A stretch of DNA of 64,000 bases from Rhizobium sophoriradicis (GTDB lineage: Bacteria > Pseudomonadota > Alphaproteobacteria > Rhizobiales > Rhizobiaceae). This document shows, one piece after another, positions 1 to 8,591 of the stretch. Position 1 is the stretch's first letter, and every line of letters begins with the position of its first letter. Where the stretch lies: the NCBI RefSeq assembly GCF_003939025.1, contig NZ_RQIH01000017.1, positions 83,517 to 147,516 on the forward strand. The letters are read 5' to 3'. The position numbers and the translations under genes were made by a program. The notes under the pieces are model-generated. The model was given only the letters and a program-made list of their open reading frames with translations, had not been told where the DNA came from and searched no databases.

Positions 1-1380
1 GGCCTCTTCCACCTCGGCATCGGTCGCTTCCGGCCGGCCATAGCGGATATTGTCACGGATCGTGCCCTCGAACAGATAAGGCTGCTGCGAGACGTAGGCG
101 AGCTGCTGGCGCAGCGATTTCTTGGTGATGTGGGCGATGTCCTGCCCGTCGATCAGGATCTCGCCCTCGCGTGGGTCGTAAAAGCGCGGAATGAGGTTGA
201 TGACCGTGGATTTGCCGGCCCCCGATGGTCCGACCAGGGCCGTCGTCGCGCCGCCCTCGGCGATGAAGCTGACTCCGCTCAGCACGCTCTCATTGCCGTA
301 GCCGAAGGAAACGTTGCGGAATTCGATCCTGGCTTGCGTCACCGTCAGCGGCTGAGCATCCGGCAGGTCGCGCTGGCGCGGCTCCATGTCGAGCAGTTCA
401 TAGATCATCCGCGCATTGACGACGGCGCGCTCCATCTGCACCTGTAGGCGCGCAAGCCGGCGGGCCGGGTCATAGGCCAGCAGCAAGGCGGTGACGAAGG
501 AGAAGAAGGCGCCTGGCGGCACGTTGTAATAGATCGAGCGGTAGGCGGCATAGGCTAGCACGCTGGCAACGGCAAAGCCCGCAAAGCTCTCGGTCAGAGG
601 CGAGGTGCGTTCCGAAAGCCGGGCAATCCGGTTTGCCCGGTTTTCAGCGCCTTTGATAAGTTTGTTGACCTTGCGTTCCAGCTCCTCTTCCATCGTGAAG
701 GCTTTCACGATGGCAATGCCCTGGATCGTCTCCTGCATGGCGCCCAGCACGTGGCTGTTCAGATGCACGGCCTCGCGGGTTGCCGAGCGCAGCCGTTTGG
801 AAACATAACGCAACGCATAGAGCAGCGGCGGCGCCATGATGAACACGGAAAGGCTAAGCAGCGGGTCCTGGAGGACCATTACGCCGATCAGCGAAACGAA
901 GGTCAGGAGGTCGCGGACCGTCGACGTGATCGTCAGGTTGAGCACGTCGCGGATGCCGCTGACGTTCTGGCTCACCTGCGCGGCGATATGGGCCGAGCGC
1001 GCCTCGCTGAAGAAGCCGACGGAAAGTGTCATCAGATGCGCATAAAGGCGGCGCTGATACCGGGCGACGATGTCGTTGCCGACCTTGGAAAGCGCCACTG
1101 CCTGACCGTAACTCGCAAAACCGCGCAGCACAAAGGCGACGAAGATCGAAAGGCAGATGATCCAGACGACGTCGGCGCGGCGATTAGCGAAGGCCTCATC
1201 GATGATCGCCCGCATGATCCAGGCGGTGAAGGCCGTTGAAAGCGCCACGATGACCAGGCAGGCAATCGCGAAGACATAACCCCAGAGATGGTCGCGGCCG
1301 TTTTCAGCGATAATGCGCTTGAGGATGCCGGTGACGGTATCGCTGCTGACGCTCTGCTTCCTGCTTTCTACGGCTTCCAA
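1..1380 (-). CDS. ABC transporter, fused permease/ATPase, MsbA type (3' end cut by window edge)
   Basis: Half-size ABC exporter: an N-terminal six-helix membrane domain followed by a nucleotide-binding domain, in the order of MsbA/LipA-type lipid or drug exporters that work as homodimers in the inner membrane. The reading frame runs off the left edge after 460 codons. It contains Walker A (GPSGAGKS, about residue 384) and the Q-loop region, but stops before the LSGGQ signature and Walker B. The only start compatible with the frame is TTG at 1380, directly after an in-frame stop and behind an AGGAAG ribosome-binding site. Substrate cannot be told from sequence; lipid A or another lipid is the family default. 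Codon use is ordinary for the window. Confidence 0.85.
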   Translation of the reverse strand, partial: MEAVESRKQSVSSDTVTGILKRIIAENGRDHLWGYVFAIACLVIVALSTAFTAWIMRAIIDEAFANRRADVVWIICLSIFVAFVLRGFASYGQAVALSKVGNDIVARYQRRLYAHLMTLSVGFFSEARSAHIAAQVSQNVSGIRDVLNLTITSTVRDLLTFVSLIGVMVLQDPLLSLSVFIMAPPLLYALRYVSKRLRSATREAVHLNSHVLGAMQETIQGIAIVKAFTMEEELERKVNKLIKGAENRANRIARLSERTSPLTESFAGFAVASVLAYAAYRSIYYNVPPGAFFSFVTALLLAYDPARRLARLQVQMERAVVNARMIYELLDMEPRQRDLPDAQPLTVTQARIEFRNVSFGYGNESVLSGVSFIAEGGATTALVGPSGAGKSTVINLIPRFYDPREGEILIDGQDIAHITKKSLRQQLAYVSQQPYLFEGTIRDNIRYGRPEATDAEVEEA

Positions 1381-1476
1381 ATATTACGCTTCCTGTCCGA
1401 GACCAAGCGCGCCGGTGAATATGGCGCGCACTTCGCCGGCTCTATAAAGAGTTGGGACTGGTTTGGCTAGAGCGCG

Positions 1477-1497
1477 GCGCGTCCCGGAGGGACGCGC
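1477..1497 (-). terminator. GC-rich hairpin after glk
   Basis: A perfect 9-bp stem (GCGCGTCCC / GGGACGCGC) with a GGA loop begins 6 bases beyond the glk stop codon. It is placed as a terminator would be, but no T-run follows on the minus strand, so it may instead protect the mRNA 3' end. Confidence 0.4.
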
Positions 1498-1503
1498 GCC
1501 GGC

Positions 1504-2526
1504 TCAGCGCCGCCAGCGGCGGCCTTCCGTCGAAACACCGAAATTGGCCGGCATGCGCGCATAGGAGGAAAGCCCGGCAAGGGCTGCCAGCGGGTGCGTC
1601 ACGACATAGGTCGGGATGGTGCGAAGCAGCGCGGTGTGCGGCGCCTTGTCCTCGAAGGCCCTGCGGAATTCCGGCTTCTTCAGCGCCGGGAGGATCTTCT
1701 GCGAGATGCCGCCGGAGAGATAGACGCCGCCGCGCGCCATGAACACCATCGCCATGTCGCCCGCCACTCGGCCGAGATAGGTGGCAAATAGCGAGACGGT
1801 CTCGACGGCGGCCTTGTCGCTGCCGGCAAGCGCGTGCGAGGTGATGTCGGCCGGATCCTTCATCGTCGGCTGAATGCCGTCGACGATACAGATGGCGTTA
1901 TAGAGGTTGACGAGGCCGCGCCCGCAGAGGATCTGCTCGGCCGAAACGCGGCCTTCGATCGTCTCGATATGCGGAAAGACGTCATAATCGCGTTTGCTGC
2001 GCGGCCCAAGATCGATATGGCCGCCTTCGCCGGGGACCGGGATCCAGCTGTGCTGGGCATGCACGAGGCCGCCGACGCCGAGGCCGGTGCCGGGCCCGAG
2101 CACGACGCGCGAGGCGATCATGTCGCCGGTGGCGCTGCCGATGCGCTCGCGGTTTTCATCCGACAGGGCGGCGATCGCCAGCGCCTGCGCCTCGAAATCA
2201 TTGACGACGAGCACGTCCTCGATGCCGAGGCCCTGGATCATTGTCCTCGGCCGCACCACCCAGTCGCAATTGGTCAGCGGGATCTCGTCGTCGTTGATCG
2301 GACCGGCGACGGCGAGGATTGCCGAGCGCGGCTGCACCGCGGTCTTGTCGAGCACGCCCTTCTGGATCGCTTCGTCGATTGTCGCGAAATCCGCCGTGCG
2401 CACATTCGGAAACTGCTTCGGCTCGGCATAGGCATCGGACAGGATGGAGAAGCGGGCATTGGTGCCGCCGATATCGCCGATCAGGATCGGGAAAGGCAGC
2501 GGAGTGCTGTGGTTCGGTTTTGGCAT
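1504..2526 (-). CDS. glk: glucokinase
   Basis: Cytoplasmic ATP-dependent glucokinase of the bacterial Glk family, 340 residues, close to the usual length. The phosphate-binding motif DIGGTN is at residues 18-23. Further family blocks are GPGTGLGVGG and GEGGHIDL, which carries the Glu and His that bind the sugar. It converts glucose to glucose 6-phosphate for the Entner-Doudoroff and pentose routes used by rhizobia. The start at 2526 gives a short polar leader before the first strand. It lies 17 bases downstream of mgsA on the same strand, so the two are probably co-transcribed. This pairs sugar entry with an overflow valve for triose phosphate. Confidence 0.95.
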   Translation of the reverse strand: MPKPNHSTPLPFPILIGDIGGTNARFSILSDAYAEPKQFPNVRTADFATIDEAIQKGVLDKTAVQPRSAILAVAGPINDDEIPLTNCDWVVRPRTMIQGLGIEDVLVVNDFEAQALAIAALSDENRERIGSATGDMIASRVVLGPGTGLGVGGLVHAQHSWIPVPGEGGHIDLGPRSKRDYDVFPHIETIEGRVSAEQILCGRGLVNLYNAICIVDGIQPTMKDPADITSHALAGSDKAAVETVSLFATYLGRVAGDMAMVFMARGGVYLSGGISQKILPALKKPEFRRAFEDKAPHTALLRTIPTYVVTHPLAALAGLSSYARMPANFGVSTEGRRWRR

Positions 2527-2543
2527 GGCCGGTTCCGTGCTGA

Positions 2544-2927
2544 TCAGGCTTCGAGGGTGGGAAGGAGCTTTATAGCGGTCGCGTGGTTGAGCGCCATCGG
2601 AATGTCGTAGACGATTGCCAGCCGCATCAGCGCCTTCACGTCGACATCATGCGGCATCGGCGTCAGCGGGTCGACGAAGAAGATCAAGGCATCGACCTCG
2701 CCGGTCGAAATCAGCGCGCCGATCTGCTGGTCGCCGCCGAGCGGGCCGCTTTTCAGCCTGACGACGTTGAGGTCGGGCGCGGCATCGAGCACCCGCCCGC
2801 CGGTCGTACCTGTCGCGACGATTTTCCAGCGCGAGAGAAGATCCTTGTTGGCGCGGGCGAACGCCGCCATGTCGTCCTTCTTCTGATCATGCGCAATCAA
2901 TGCGAGGCATTTGCCGCCAGCCATCAA
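2544..2927 (-). CDS. mgsA: methylglyoxal synthase
   Basis: Converts dihydroxyacetone phosphate to methylglyoxal and phosphate, a bypass used when sugar phosphates accumulate. At 127 residues it is shorter than the 152-residue E. coli enzyme but covers the full conserved core. The active-site block GPLGGDQQIG (61-70) contains the catalytic Asp at 66, and the phosphate-site region DPLTPMPHDVD follows at 86-96. Two adjacent ATG codons could start the protein; the first is used here. It is the first gene of a two-gene unit with glk, 17 bases apart, so its job is probably to relieve phosphate-starved glycolysis during glucose use. Confidence 0.95.
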   Translation of the reverse strand: MMAGGKCLALIAHDQKKDDMAAFARANKDLLSRWKIVATGTTGGRVLDAAPDLNVVRLKSGPLGGDQQIGALISTGEVDALIFFVDPLTPMPHDVDVKALMRLAIVYDIPMALNHATAIKLLPTLEA

Positions 2928-3008
2928 CCCCTCCGCCCGGACAATTCAATCGATTTGACCGCTTCTATACCAAGAATTTGCGATTTGAAAGACAGCGCCG
3001 GGCGCTCC

Positions 3009-4124
3009 TCATTGCATCGCCGGCTTGTCGTTCGGAACCGGGCCGACATCGGGCAGTTCTCCGTCGTCATCGTCGGTGGCCGGTGCCGCCGTCGGCGCGG
3101 CGGCAAGCGCGCTTGCGGCAGACGGTCCGCTGGCGGCAGAAGGTCCGCCCGCGGCAGAAGATCCGCCATAGGTGGCGGCCTGCATCGAGGTGACGGAAGC
3201 GGCGTCGAGCACGGCAGCGCAGGCCTTTGGCAGGTCGGAGACCATCATCTCGCGCGGCGGTTTCGGCGGCTTGGCGCCGGGCTTCGGCGGTTTTGGTGGC
3301 GCCCATGGCGCCGGCGTGAACCAATAGGCGAGTGACTTGTCGCAGCCGTCTCCCGCGGGGACGGGAGCTTGCGGGGTGCATCCGGCTGCACCGGGCGGGC
3401 ACTTTATACGGATGTGAAAATGCGAGTCATGACCGTATATCGGCCGGAGCTTGCCGAGGTTGGTGCGGTCGCCCGTCCAGGTGTCGCACATCTTTTTCTT
3501 GATCGCGGGATTGACAAAAATGCGCTCCACCTGGGGATAGCTTGCCGCCAGCATCAAAAGTCGAGCCCGCGATTCCGTCCATACCTTGGGATCGACGGTC
3601 AGGAATTTGTTCTTTTGCAGCATGGTGGTGAAAGGCAGGTACTGACGCTCCTCGGCCGTCAGGCGGCGCGAGGGCATCGGAGTGAACCATATATCGGCAT
3701 CGAGGCCGATCTGGTGCGAGGAATGGCCGTTGAGCATCGGCCCGCCGCGCGGCTGGGCGATGTCGCCGACGAGAATGCCCGGCCAGCCGGCATATTTGAC
3801 CGCATCCTGCGAAAACCGTTCCAAGAGCGCGATCATCGCGGGGTTGCCCCAGCGGCGGTTGCGCGAAAGCCGCATCGCCTGCCAGGTCGGGCCGTCGGTC
3901 GGCAGCGCCACAGCGCCGGTCATGCAGCCCTTGGCATAAAAGCCGATCGGCTGCGCCGGTCCCTGCGTCGGCAGGCTGGCGCCGCCGAACAGAGCCTTGG
4001 CGCTGCCCGGGCTCGGCGTCTTCTGCTCGGCGCCGACGTCGCCGGCGGCAAGGCCTGCGCCGATTGCGCCGGCGAGCGCCAGTCTGCCGAATGTCCTGAA
4101 AGCTTGAGTGAAGCCGAATGCCAT
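3009..4124 (-). CDS. mepA: penicillin-insensitive murein endopeptidase (M74)
   Basis: Periplasmic zinc peptidase that cuts D-Ala-mDAP cross-links in peptidoglycan. A signal peptide occupies roughly residues 1-32. Zinc ligands are visible as HSSHQIGLDAD (134-144) and GHDSHFHI (231-239), the MepA/LAS-metallopeptidase pattern. Cysteines at 67, 213 and 242 fit the disulfides of the family. At 371 residues it is about 100 longer than E. coli MepA. The extra length is a proline/lysine linker and a low-complexity Ser/Ala/Gly/Pro tail ending in four aspartates, built from near-repeats in the DNA around 3110-3175. It is divergent from yejA and appears to be a single-gene unit. Confidence 0.92.
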   Translation of the reverse strand: MAFGFTQAFRTFGRLALAGAIGAGLAAGDVGAEQKTPSPGSAKALFGGASLPTQGPAQPIGFYAKGCMTGAVALPTDGPTWQAMRLSRNRRWGNPAMIALLERFSQDAVKYAGWPGILVGDIAQPRGGPMLNGHSSHQIGLDADIWFTPMPSRRLTAEERQYLPFTTMLQKNKFLTVDPKVWTESRARLLMLAASYPQVERIFVNPAIKKKMCDTWTGDRTNLGKLRPIYGHDSHFHIRIKCPPGAAGCTPQAPVPAGDGCDKSLAYWFTPAPWAPPKPPKPGAKPPKPPREMMVSDLPKACAAVLDAASVTSMQAATYGGSSAAGGPSAASGPSAASALAAAPTAAPATDDDDGELPDVGPVPNDKPAMQ

Positions 4125-4371
4125 GCTGTTCCCTTGAGAAGTGATTTGTCTGCGAATCTAACGTGAAAAGAGATTTTGGTGAATCGATGATTTGCCGGGC
4201 GGGCGCCGGAGGCGGCGGTGACGGATCGCCGCAGCGGCTTAAGCCTCGAGGATCTCAGACACGGCCGGGTAGCTTGAATATTTCGTGAGCCTAGCAAAAA
4301 TCAAACTCTTACCTGTTTTTCGCCCCTATTTCTCGTATTGTCGAACCATCAATAGTCAGGGGAAAGTGGGA
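4125..4371. promoter_or_regulatory. divergent mepA/yejA intergenic region
   Basis: This 247-base gap separates two divergently read genes and must hold both promoters. It becomes AT-rich toward yejA (about 4280-4350). I see a ribosome-binding site (AGGGGA, 4358-4363) for yejA but no convincing -35/-10 pair or operator. Confidence 0.4.
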
Positions 4372-6204
4372 ATGGCATTTCTGTCGTTGAAGATCGGTTT
4401 GTTTCTCTCCCTTGCGGCTGTTTTGGCGCCGGTGGGGGCTGTTGGTCAGGACCAGCCGTTTCTGATCGGAAGCTCGGTCATCAGTGAGATGAAGTACAAG
4501 CCGGGCTTTGCCCATTTCGACTACGTCAATCCCGATGCCCCGAAAGGTGGAGACCTGCGTCTTTCGGCCAGTGGCGCCTTCGACACCTTCAATCCTCTGC
4601 TCGCCAAAGGCCAGGCAGCTGTAGGTCTGTCGCTTGTTTACGACACGTTGATGAAGCCGGCCGAAGACGAACTCCTTGTCTCCTATGGTCTGCTCGCAGA
4701 GGGCCTGTCCTTTCCGGCTGACGTCTCCAGCGCGACCTTTCGCCTGCGCAAGGAAGCGAAATGGGCGGATGGTCAGCCGGTCACGCCTGAGGACGTCATC
4801 TTCAGTCTTGATAAGACGAAGGAGCTCAATCCTCTCACGGCCAATTATTATAGTCACGTGCTGAAGGCGGAAAAGACCGGCGAGCGTGACGTCACCTTCA
4901 CTTTCGACGAGAAGAACAATCGCGAACTGCCCAATATTCTCGGGCAGTTGGTGGTCGTGCCCAAACATTGGTGGGAGGGACAGGGGCCGGACGGCAAACC
5001 GCGCGATATCTCAAAGACGACGCTCGAGCCCGTAATGGGGTCCGGGCCTTACAAGATCGCATCCTTCTCCCCGGGCGCGACCATCCGCTATGAACTGCGT
5101 GACGACTATTGGGGCAAGGACCTCAACGTGAATGTCGGCCAGAACAATTTCCGCAACGTCACCTACACCTATTTCGGCGATCGCGATGTTGAGTTCGAAG
5201 CGTTTCGCGCCGGCAACAGTGACTATTGGCAGGAAACTACGGCTGCCCGCTGGGCAACGGGGTATGATTTTCCCGCGGTAAAGGAAGGAAAGGTCAAGAA
5301 GGAGGAGGTCAAGAACCCGCTGCGGTCCACCGGCATCCTGCAGGCGCTCGTGCCCAACATGCGGCGAGACCTGTTCAAGGACATCAGAGTCCGCAGGGCG
5401 CTGAATTACGGTTTTGATTTCGAAGAGTTGAACCGTACGGTTGCTTTTAACAGTTACAAGCGGATCGATAGTTATTTCTGGAACACCGACCTCGCCTCCT
5501 CCGGCCTTCCGCAGGGTAGAGAGCTGGAAATCCTTCAGGGTATGAAGGACAAGGTTCCGCCGGAGGTCTTCACGACGCCTTATACCAATCCGGTCGGCGG
5601 CGATCCGCAGAAAAGCCGCGACAACCTCCGCAAGGCGATTGGGCTGCTGAAAGAAGCCGGCTGGGAGATCAAGAACAACCGGATGGTTAATACCAAGACC
5701 GGCCAGCCGATGAGTTTCGAGATCCTGTTGTCAAGCCCGATGTTGGAGCGCTGGGCGGTTCCTTACGCCAACAACCTCAAGAAAATTGGAATAGATGCCC
5801 GCGTCCGTACGGTCGACGCCTCGCAAGCTGTAAACCGCGAACGCAGCTTTGACTACGACATGATTTGGAACGTCTGGGCGCAGACCTTGAACCCAGGTAA
5901 TGAGCAGGCCGACTATTGGGGCTCCGGCTCGGTCAACCAGCAAGGCTCTCGCAATTATGCCGGTATCGCCAACCCGGCCGTCGATGAACTCGTTCGCATG
6001 ATCATCTTCGCGCCCAACCGCGAAGAACAGGTTGCAGCGATCAAGGCCATGGATCGGGTATTGCTGGCAAATCACTACGTAATCCCGCTATTCTACCGCG
6101 ATACCTATAACATCGCCTATTGGAACACGGTCACGCATCCTGCCGAGTTTCCGGCCTATGGCCTTGGCTTCCCCGATGCCTGGTGGTCCACCTCGGCAAA
6201 ATGA
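4372..6204 (+). CDS. yejA: YejA-type peptide ABC transporter substrate-binding protein
   Basis: Family 5 extracellular solute-binding protein, 610 residues, matching the length of E. coli YejA. It has a signal peptide of about 25 residues and the family block YVNPDAPKGGDLRLSASG near residue 50. It delivers oligopeptides to the membrane complex encoded downstream. In Sinorhizobium meliloti, YejABEF takes up plant NCR defence peptides during symbiosis; that role is inferred here by homology only. The start is the ATG at 4372, behind AGGGGA, which leaves a clean signal peptide. An in-frame ATG at 4285 would add 29 residues that spoil it. yejB follows after a 150-base gap without an obvious terminator. 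Confidence 0.92.
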   Translation: MAFLSLKIGLFLSLAAVLAPVGAVGQDQPFLIGSSVISEMKYKPGFAHFDYVNPDAPKGGDLRLSASGAFDTFNPLLAKGQAAVGLSLVYDTLMKPAEDELLVSYGLLAEGLSFPADVSSATFRLRKEAKWADGQPVTPEDVIFSLDKTKELNPLTANYYSHVLKAEKTGERDVTFTFDEKNNRELPNILGQLVVVPKHWWEGQGPDGKPRDISKTTLEPVMGSGPYKIASFSPGATIRYELRDDYWGKDLNVNVGQNNFRNVTYTYFGDRDVEFEAFRAGNSDYWQETTAARWATGYDFPAVKEGKVKKEEVKNPLRSTGILQALVPNMRRDLFKDIRVRRALNYGFDFEELNRTVAFNSYKRIDSYFWNTDLASSGLPQGRELEILQGMKDKVPPEVFTTPYTNPVGGDPQKSRDNLRKAIGLLKEAGWEIKNNRMVNTKTGQPMSFEILLSSPMLERWAVPYANNLKKIGIDARVRTVDASQAVNRERSFDYDMIWNVWAQTLNPGNEQADYWGSGSVNQQGSRNYAGIANPAVDELVRMIIFAPNREEQVAAIKAMDRVLLANHYVIPLFYRDTYNIAYWNTVTHPAEFPAYGLGFPDAWWSTSAK

Positions 6205-6354
6205 GCGGGCTTGCAAAGCAGGGGCTCTGGGCTCCAAATGGCCCGAGCGAATCACGACAAGCCGGCGGGGCCGGCAAGGGAAGGCTGGCGGATTGAGCGG
6301 CACTGGACTGAACGGCGTGCAGACAAGAAAAACATTCCCGGAGGCTGAAGGCTG

Positions 6355-7443
6355 ATGGGCGCTTATGTCATTCGCCGCCTGCTTTTGATGATTCCGACCA
6401 TCGTCGGCATCATGGCGATTTCCTTCATCGTCGTGCAATTCGCACCCGGCGGTCCGGTTGAGCAGGTTATTGCCCAATTGACCGGCCAAGCCGACAGCGC
6501 CGATCAGCGCCTGTCCGGCGGCGGTGATCTTCTCGGCGGAGGAGGAGGCGAAGAAAGCTCGAAATATCGCGGCGCCCAGGGCCTCGATCCGGAGCTGATC
6601 GCCAAGCTTGAAAAGCAATTCGGCTTCGACAAGCCGCCGCTGACGCGTTTCGGCGAGATGATGTGGAACTACATCCGCTTCGATTTCGGCGAAAGCTTCT
6701 TCCGCAACACTTCCGTGCTGGACCTGATCAAGGAAAAGCTGCCGGTGTCGATCTCGCTCGGCATCTGGATCCTGATCTTCTCCTATGCGATCTCCATTCC
6801 GCTCGGCATCCGCAAGGCGGTGAAGGACGGATCGACCTTCGATGTCTGGACCTCGGGCGTCATCGTCGTCGGCTATGCCGTGCCGAGCTTTCTCTTCGGC
6901 ATCCTGCTGATCGTGCTGTTCGCCGGCGGCTCCTTCTACGACTGGTTCCCGCTGCGGGGGCTCGTCTCCGACAATTTCGACCAGCTCCCTTGGTGGCAGA
7001 AGCCGCTCGATTATTTCTGGCACCTCACTCTGCCGCTGATCTCGCTTTCGCTCGCCGCTTTCGCCACGACGACGCTGCTCACCAAGAATTCCTTCATCGA
7101 GGAGATCAAGAAGCAATATGTCGTCACGGCCCGCGCCAAGGGGCTGAACGAGCGGCAGGTGCTCTATGGCCATGTTTTCCGCAATGCCATGTTGATCATC
7201 ATCGCCGGTTTTCCCGGCGCTTTCATCTCCGCCTTCTTCACCGGCTCACTGCTGATCGAGAACATCTTCTCGCTCGACGGTCTCGGCCGCCTCGGCTATC
7301 TCTCGGTGGTCAACCGGGATTATCCGATCGTCTTTGCCACCCTCTACATCTTCTCGCTGCTCGGCCTTTTCGTCAGCCTGATCTCCGACCTGATCTACAC
7401 CTGGATCGATCCGCGCATCGATTTCGAGCGGAGGGATGTCTGA
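6355..7443 (+). CDS. yejB: YejB-type peptide ABC transporter permease
   Basis: Inner-membrane permease of the oligopeptide/nickel (BPD) family, 362 residues, with a transmembrane segment at the extreme N-terminus and the remaining helices in the C-terminal half. The cytoplasmic EAA-type loop lies around ARAKGLNERQVLYGHVFRNA. Between the first helix and the core is an unusual glycine-rich stretch (about residues 53-66). It is followed by the SKYRGAQGLDPE block typical of YejB rather than DppB. The stop TGA overlaps the yejE start by one base (TGATG), indicating translational coupling. It pairs with YejE to form the pore. Confidence 0.93.
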   Translation: MGAYVIRRLLLMIPTIVGIMAISFIVVQFAPGGPVEQVIAQLTGQADSADQRLSGGGDLLGGGGGEESSKYRGAQGLDPELIAKLEKQFGFDKPPLTRFGEMMWNYIRFDFGESFFRNTSVLDLIKEKLPVSISLGIWILIFSYAISIPLGIRKAVKDGSTFDVWTSGVIVVGYAVPSFLFGILLIVLFAGGSFYDWFPLRGLVSDNFDQLPWWQKPLDYFWHLTLPLISLSLAAFATTTLLTKNSFIEEIKKQYVVTARAKGLNERQVLYGHVFRNAMLIIIAGFPGAFISAFFTGSLLIENIFSLDGLGRLGYLSVVNRDYPIVFATLYIFSLLGLFVSLISDLIYTWIDPRIDFERRDV

Positions 7444-8591
7444 TGGACGCTGCCGCAAATCCCGTCACTGCAACCCCCGTCAAGCCGCCGCGCAAGGGCC
7501 TGCTGTCGCCGACAAATATCCGCCGCTGGAAGAATTTCCGGGCGAACGGCCGCGGCTACTGGTCGCTGTGGCTGTTCCTGCTGCTATTCGTGCTCAGTCT
7601 CTTCGCCGAGTTCCTCGCCAACGACCGGCCGATCATCGCCTCCTACAAGGGTGAGATCCTGTTTCCGGTACTGATCGACTATCCCGAGGAGAAGTTCGGC
7701 GGCTTCCTCGCCGAAACCGATTACCGTTCCTCGGTGATATCAGACGAGATCAACGCCAATGGCTGGATGATCTGGCCGCCAATCCGCTATTCCTACCGCT
7801 CGGTCAACTCCAACATTCCGCATTCGGCGCCGACTGCTCCGTTCTGGCTGATGACCAAGGAGGAGCGCTGCTCCGGTTATCCTGAAGGCGTGAACGATCC
7901 CGCCTGCACGCTCGGCAACCTCAATTGGCTCGGCACCGACGATCAGGCCCGCGACGTGCTCGCCCGCGTCATCTACGGCTTCCGCATCTCGGTGCTCTTC
8001 GGGCTGGCGCTCACCATCTGCTCGGCAATCATTGGCGTGACGGCCGGCGCGGTGCAGGGTTATTTCGGCGGCTGGACCGATCTTTTGCTGCAGCGCTTCA
8101 TCGAGATCTGGTCGTCGATGCCGGTGCTCTACATCCTGCTCATCATCGCCGCCATCCTGCCGCCCGGCTTCTTCGTGCTGCTCGGCATCATGCTGCTCTT
8201 TTCCTGGGTCGGCTTCGTCGGCGTCGTGCGCGCTGAATTCCTGCGCGCCCGCAATTTCGAATATGTCCGCGCCGCCCGCGCCCTCGGCGTCAACAACCGC
8301 ACCATCATGTGGCGCCATCTGCTGCCGAACGCCATGGTCGCGACGCTGACCTTCCTGCCTTTCATCCTCTCCGGCTCGATCACGACGCTGACCTCGCTCG
8401 ATTTCCTGGGCTTCGGCATGCCGCCTGGCTCCCCCTCGCTCGGCGAGATGATCGCCCAGGGCAAGACCAACCTGCAGGCGCCCTGGCTCGGGCTGACGGC
8501 CTTCTTCGCCATGTCGATCATGCTGTCTCTGCTGATCTTCATCGGCGAAGCCGTGCGCGACGCCTTCGATCCGAGGAAGACGTTCCAATGA
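7443..8591 (+). CDS. yejE: YejE-type peptide ABC transporter permease
   Basis: Second pore subunit, 382 residues, longer than E. coli YejE (about 341) because of an extended basic cytoplasmic N-terminus (residues 1-45). A large periplasmic segment follows the first helix and contains the motif IDYPEEKFGGF. The C-terminal half is a BPD permease domain with an EAA loop at ARALGVNNRTIMWRHLLPNA. The start is the ATG overlapping the yejB stop; the same frame is open far upstream but that part lies antiparallel in sense to yejB coding and is not used. Its stop overlaps the yejF start by four bases (ATGA). Confidence 0.93.
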   Translation: MDAAANPVTATPVKPPRKGLLSPTNIRRWKNFRANGRGYWSLWLFLLLFVLSLFAEFLANDRPIIASYKGEILFPVLIDYPEEKFGGFLAETDYRSSVISDEINANGWMIWPPIRYSYRSVNSNIPHSAPTAPFWLMTKEERCSGYPEGVNDPACTLGNLNWLGTDDQARDVLARVIYGFRISVLFGLALTICSAIIGVTAGAVQGYFGGWTDLLLQRFIEIWSSMPVLYILLIIAAILPPGFFVLLGIMLLFSWVGFVGVVRAEFLRARNFEYVRAARALGVNNRTIMWRHLLPNAMVATLTFLPFILSGSITTLTSLDFLGFGMPPGSPSLGEMIAQGKTNLQAPWLGLTAFFAMSIMLSLLIFIGEAVRDAFDPRKTFQ

